Of a stretch of 64,000 nt of DNA, positions 59,143 through 64,000 are shown one piece after another. The notes below the pieces were generated by a model. The model saw only the letters and a program-made list of their open reading frames with translations, was not told where the DNA came from and did no database searches. Positions within the stretch are counted from its first letter, which is position 1; every line of letters starts with the position of its first letter. Source of the DNA: Baylisascaris procyonis (taxonomy: Eukaryota; Nematoda; Chromadorea; Rhabditida; Ascarididae); NCBI GenBank assembly GCA_037389465.1, contig JAZARR010000008.1, positions 2,233,501 through 2,297,500 on the forward strand, written 5' to 3'. A program made the position numbers and the translations under genes.

Positions 59143-59899
59143 ATGGCAGCACATCAATTATTTAAATTTGCTATTCTGAGGAAATTCATCGATCCAATCA
59201 GAACTTTGCACTATCTGTTCTTAAGCATTCGAGCAAAGATAAAGCGATGCAAGGAAGATGCATTATGTAGACGAATTATTCACTCGGAATATAATGAAAC
59301 GAGTGAAGAGAGGGGTGAACGATGTAGAACTCTTTGAGTTCGGTCGCCAATGGGGAGCGCAAAATTGGACCGAAAATTGTCGATGCGACAGCGAGAGGAA
59401 AAAAAAGGTGTGCGGCGAGTGTTATAAGCACAAACCAAAAGCGGAATGTGCTTTGCTCCAGCAAACCTAACACAAAGTGAACAAAGTGATCCATGAATGT
59501 TTGCATGCAACTCAATTGTTGCACAATTTTTTATCGTTGATGCTATCGAGTGAGATTAGTTCACATGTGTTTTCCTCACTTAGAGCATCAACTAGCAAGC
59601 CGCATCTTTTATCAATAATGAAGAAATCAATGCGACTTGTACGCTTGGTCTTTACTTTCCATACAAATGTGACGGAATGTTCGATATTTCACAAAAAAAG
59701 AGTGAAGCAGCGAAATGTAAGAAGGAAGAAATACATTCAGAAAAGAGTTTCACTTGCGTTAGTCAAGTTTTACATCAATTTTGCTCATTTACTCGTCAAT
59801 AACTATAGGATGCCATTCCTCAAAAACTTATTTCTGAAACCAAATACTCTTAAACGCTTTGCAAACGCGATAACTACTTTTAATTGTACTTTTGCATAA
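59143..59899 (+). CDS. Hypothetical frames, possibly a decayed gene
   Basis: Two open stretches in the same frame (59258-59470 and 59477-59899, the second 140 codons) are separated by a single TAA. The first contains a Cys-rich piece (NCRCDSERKKKVCGECYK). The second is basic and hydrophobic (RVKQRNVRRKKYIQKR). If both are coding, the stop would mark a pseudogene or a short intron that I cannot place. A third frame (59143-59337) overlaps the first. The minus strand is also open at 59276-59524. No family is recognised. Confidence 0.2.
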
Positions 59900-60701
59900 T
59901 TATACTCTGATCTCTGTTCCACTGGCTCCTTCATCCGTTGACTATCGTAATATTGCTTCGACTCCTACTTTAATGACAATTATGCGTTCAATGGAATAGC
60001 TATCGGAAAACAGCCTAGTGCACAGCAAACATTCCGTATTCAATGTTCAACAAACCAGGAATTAAGCGAACGCTGACACGTTGAGTGCATTTAAAAAGAA
60101 ATCACCACAACGGTTGTGAATGTGAAATTGTTACACACAAGCGGAGAGTAAAGTCGAGAAGTTGAGTGTTTCATAGTTTTTTTTGAGCACATCTGCAAGA
60201 TGCAATGCAATGATTGCTAAGACAAGCGTCAATAGCTCTAAGTTATTGTCATTTGTAATGTTAAATGTTCGTTCATTCTAGCAGAATTCTTTGTATTTGC
60301 TTCCGCCTTCTCTAGTGCATCACTATCGTTTTTCGGTTGTGCCCTTTGAGACACAAACAATAGCAAACTTTGAATTATTGAATCATTTAAAAAATAAAAA
60401 ATTTTGCAAGTGATTAATATGTTACAACAACATATACCTTTTCAATTTTAAAAAAAAAAAGAAGAAAGCGTTAAAAGCGTTGTTGCAAATGATCGCTTCA
60501 TAATTTTGATCTCATGAAGATGTGACACAGTTACACTTAATATAGTTAACAACATATTGCAGATGCAATCGGATTAGTTACTGCAATGTAGTGTAATAAC
60601 TTGGTACTGCTCGGCTCAGATCTGTTTGAGATTCCAAGAATTCATCTTTTTCCATGTATGGGTTTATCACTTCCTAATATAAGAAATTCAAGAAAACTTT
60701 T

Positions 60702-61029
60702 TCATTCATACAGAAATTCAACTATGTCGAAGAGACTATAGATCTTCATTGGTTTCATTTTTTCATCTTTTGACAGTAAACCTATCGACCACTGATGCAG
60801 CAAAATTTTGCATGAATGAAGCCACCTTGATGAATGAGCTGTATCATTAGTAAGGGAAAAGGCTATAAATGTGAAGATTTTAAAATCCGTAATATCTAAA
60901 AAAAAAAAACGATTGAGCTGAGTAGCGTAAACAAGTTTATAACCACAACTTACCGCTGGCGTTAGGTTTCTCGATTGTGATCGAAACAAGAAAGGATGTT
61001 TGTAATAAATGCGTTCGACATTCTTTCAT
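60702..61029 (-). CDS. Compact two-exon gene, 89 aa
   Basis: Exon 1 (60954-61029) starts with ATG and ends at CCAGCG|GTAAGT, leaving one base. Exon 2 (60702-60895) follows a perfect acceptor (GTTTTTTTTTTAG), supplies the other two bases and ends in TGA. The joined codon is GAT (Asp) and the intron is 58 nt, a typical nematode size. The protein would have a short hydrophobic/Thr-rich N-terminus (QTSFLVSITIEK), a hydrophobic stretch (FKIFTFIAFSL), and a Trp/His-containing core (SRWLHSCKILLHQWSIGLL). No canonical signal peptide and no recognised family. Exact splice sites and phase give better support than for most small ORFs here. An upstream exon is possible because no 5' acceptor was identified. 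Confidence 0.42.
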
Positions 61030-64000
61030 TGATCTCACCAAATTAATTTCACCTCGAAACACCAATATTTTCATATAGGATAATCAGGATATTATTTTAT
61101 TTAATCCATCTATTAGCATTTTATTCTAATAATCCACTTGCTTTTATGATTTATTCAAAGAATTGCCGATTTTTAATGTTAAATAAACAAATGGTACATC
61201 AACTTGAAGAAAGTATAAACTTGCTAGATTTGAGTCAAAAATTCTCTGCACACTTTCAGAGGGCAAAAAAAAACACATAGAAAAGTTTTGTTTCGCGAAA
61301 AACCGCCAAACTTAATCGACAAAGTTGAACGTGAATCAATGCTTATCAAGTTTTCATAGAAACCCACACAGACACATAGAAACACATAGAAACCCAAAGC
61401 CTGTCTGGTTGGAATTTCTGTTAGTAGAGTCTTTTATGAAAAGAATAGTGTTTTTTTCTTTGAAACTCGTCTAATAAAAGTTACTTAATAGGAATATAAA
61501 GCCAGCGCATAGGTATCTTGAAATAAAAATCGAATTCACTCTTTTCGAAGCGTAGCTAAAATCACTTTATAATAAACTTTCACTCAAAAAATGCAATGCA
61601 GATGAACGTCGGAAATCATTTGACTTCCGGTGGTTAGCTACTGCACTTAATGTATTACGATGCAAATGCATTCCGCACGCATTCTCAGCGCAAAATCGAG
61701 TATGATGAAATCTTACGTTACTCCCAACTTATGTGCAAACTTAGGCTTTCTTCCAACTTTTCGATAGACAGTGCTTATAATGGCAGTAAATTTACTGCGT
61801 GGGGTACATCGTGCAACTTGATTTTGATGAATGAATGGAAGCGCGGCATAGCATGATCTTGAATCGTATCATACACAGCGATTACCACAGCATTCAGTTA
61901 CGAAGCAAATAGCCGCCTTAGTACTCTAACAATATTACGGGTATTGGTAGATGTAGGAAACTGAATTGCACATTACTTCATAATCGAGAAAACTATCGCC
62001 TTGTTTATATTCACAGTCTCAACAAAGATGCGTTCTTCAAAGAATGAAAGAGAGAACGGAAATTTTGATACTTTCTGCAATAGGTTACAAGAAGTAGATT
62101 TCCGTTTTTGGGAGAATATCCGGAAAAATTGGATCCCTCACTTCAGGTTATGAATCGAGTATATTTGTAATGAACAAATAATGAAAAAACACAAACTTTC
62201 CCACCTAATAATACAAACATGCGAGCAAACTAAAGCTGCGTCTGACGTTTTGAGATCGGGACTTAAATTTTCTGATCGTGTCTAGCTGACATTTTTCCCT
62301 CTCATAGCATCGGACCCGATAAGCTTAAATATCGCTTAGTGTTATACCTTATAGCTGAGGCATTGCAGATTTGCTTGTTTCAAGTGAAATGTGACTTTAA
62401 CGAATCTCATTTTGTATTTTCATAATTAATATGTGTTAAGTTGTCACACGGTTGTGTGAGTGAAACTCTTTTATTCACTTGAAGAAGACGTTGTTTGCCA
62501 TTCTGGTCGACCGCATTAATTCTTGTTTCCAAGGACGAGCAATTAGCACCTTTGATGAGCAATATATTCATTGTTGTATGACATAAATCACCTGAAGGAA
62601 ATTGGCAATAGACCATCTGTGCTAACGAGGAATTGTTATTTGTAACAACTTAAAGGAGCGTTGGATTCAATACGGCAGTACTCGCATTGATAAAGCGCAA
62701 TAAGCTTCGCATTAAGCCATCTGTCGCAAAAAATTCAGGTCGACTGACGTGGTAAACAAACCTTTCAATGAGTTTAAAACACAAAAATTCCGCAGAACTG
62801 CAAAAAAAATATGCACACGGAGGTGTTCGCTGTCTAACGTTCCGATATCATTCAAGAATTTGCAATATTTTAAAGCAAATATGGCGTTCGATTTCGCAGT
62901 GTCTATTTTGCGGTTAAAGTACGCGTGAGCACCTTGACAGCGCAACGCGAAAACAAAGTTTTACTTTACAATAGTATAGATTATGCAAATTTCCCCTTTA
63001 CTAATTTTAGTTCGATAGTCTCCAGCATCGGCTGGAATATTTTTGGCTCGAAATTTCTGCAAGAAAACGAAAATATGTTGGGCGTAATTTTTTTTCACCA
63101 AATATTTTCGATACGTTCAACTAATTCGTATCCATATTGGGGAGACGAAAAGTCTATGACACCTACCCACTTGCTGGAATAAGAAAGAAATATGCTAGCG
63201 AAGTGTAGTCGCAAGAAAGAGATAACCATGAAGTGAAAACCAAATTAAAACGATTTCCGAGCTTTGTGGCCGAATTAGATAGGAATACCAGTGCAAAAAA
63301 ATTGACAAGTTACTTATAATTTTGAAAAACAATCTAGAAGCATATATCCCCTGTCAGTAGTCTTCCCGGACGTAAACCAAAACAAAAAATTGATGAAGTA
63401 ATAGCCGAAGAATTGAATGAACAGTACGTAAAAACTAAACTATGATCACAACCTCATGCGATTCCGATTCGGTTGTAATGAAGGTTGAGAGGGACTGCAT
63501 AGCTAGTTGAGATCGTTTTTCGACGAAATTTTAAGAGCAATATGTGCATGCAGTTTTAGGAATGGATGTTATCATGAAAAAGTATCGTTCGAGGCACTAA
63601 TCTATGCTACGACTTAGAATTTTCCTTAATTGTATTGTATTGGCGGACGATTCGCGAAAGGCTGAAAAACAGCGGAAATATGATTCCCCTGCACAGCAAC
63701 AGAGGGAAAAAAATAACCCCAAAAATTAGAGGCTTAGTTCCCCATTGATGTGTTTCAAAATTAAAAAAAAAAGTGCAAGCGAAAAACGCGGTGTAGTCGT
63801 CGGTCGTTTGCTATTAACACCGTAATATGCTTTTTGCAGAGAATATTTGACACTAAACGCTTTCGTAGAAGCAATGCGCAACAATTGGAGAAAAACTGGT
63901 ATCGTATGTGAAATATTTCTACTTAATAAAATCATATAATAATTCAACAACTTCTCGTTAGTCCACTGAAAATTATTCAGAATAGATTTGTAAGTTTTAT
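61030..64000. other. Right edge, no assigned gene
   Basis: AT-rich sequence with open frames of 68-85 codons on both strands (61650-61856 and 62925-63182 plus; 62407-62616, 62712-62945 and 63726-63950 minus). No motif, no splice pair I would support. A short imperfect repeat 'acacatagaaac' lies at 61371-61392. Confidence 0.45.

Noticed and set aside
1..64000. CRISPR array, rRNA, SL/U snRNA genes, intact transposase
   Set aside because: No spaced direct repeats of CRISPR type and no recognisable core sequences of these RNAs or of DDE transposases were seen by eye; a covariance search was not possible.

Overview
The window looks like a piece of a nematode nuclear genome. It is AT-rich (I judge by eye roughly 36% GC), has no bacterial-style gene packing, and its few convincing coding blocks are short exons bounded by GT..AG introns. 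Several acceptors carry the T-rich, TTTTCAG-like ends typical of nematodes, and several inferred introns are only 40-80 nt long beside others of several kb. The clearest family-level signal is an animal DM (doublesex/mab-3) zinc-module exon. Low gene density and long introns suit a larger parasitic nematode genome, but the genus cannot be fixed from what I see.

Most of the 64 kb appears non-coding. Two minus-strand loci are well supported. (1) A DM-domain transcription factor: exon 1 at 50589-50810 carries seven of the eight zinc ligands. It joins in phase across a 4.77 kb intron to exon 2 at 45707-45818, which supplies the eighth Cys and the basic recognition helix. (2) A long Ser/Pro/Gln-rich last exon at 23160-24266 (368 residues). 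It is preceded by phase-compatible exons at 25582-25755, 28961-29097 and 29138-29242, and probably by more between 29318 and 30367. Its composition suggests a transcriptional regulator; I do not recognise the family. Whether (1) and (2) belong to one very long gene is open.

Less certain genes: a compact two-exon minus-strand gene (60702-61029), a 96-codon plus-strand ORF with a polyadenylation signal directly after its stop (53506-53796), the phase-matched exon pairs at 932-1780 and 38456-38863, and single candidate exons near 13.7-13.9, 49.4-49.7, 51.0-51.3 and 57.8-58.5 kb. In random DNA of this composition several ORFs of about 100 codons are expected by chance, so ORFs supported only by length have low confidence.

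Non-genic content: a decayed LINE-like reverse transcriptase fragment (about 30.7-31.0 kb), a 36-bp near-perfect palindrome built on AGGTCA/TGACCT half-sites inside the DM-gene intron, two small hairpins next to a T run at 49.9 kb, several minisatellites (22-bp x4 at 5976, 17-31 bp at 39421, 18-bp x2 at 45306, 45-bp x2 at 56083), an (AT)n tract at 52888, a C12A13 run at 4092, and a CpG-rich patch at about 48.58-48.75 kb. I found no CRISPR array, rRNA or convincing tRNA, and no intact transposon.
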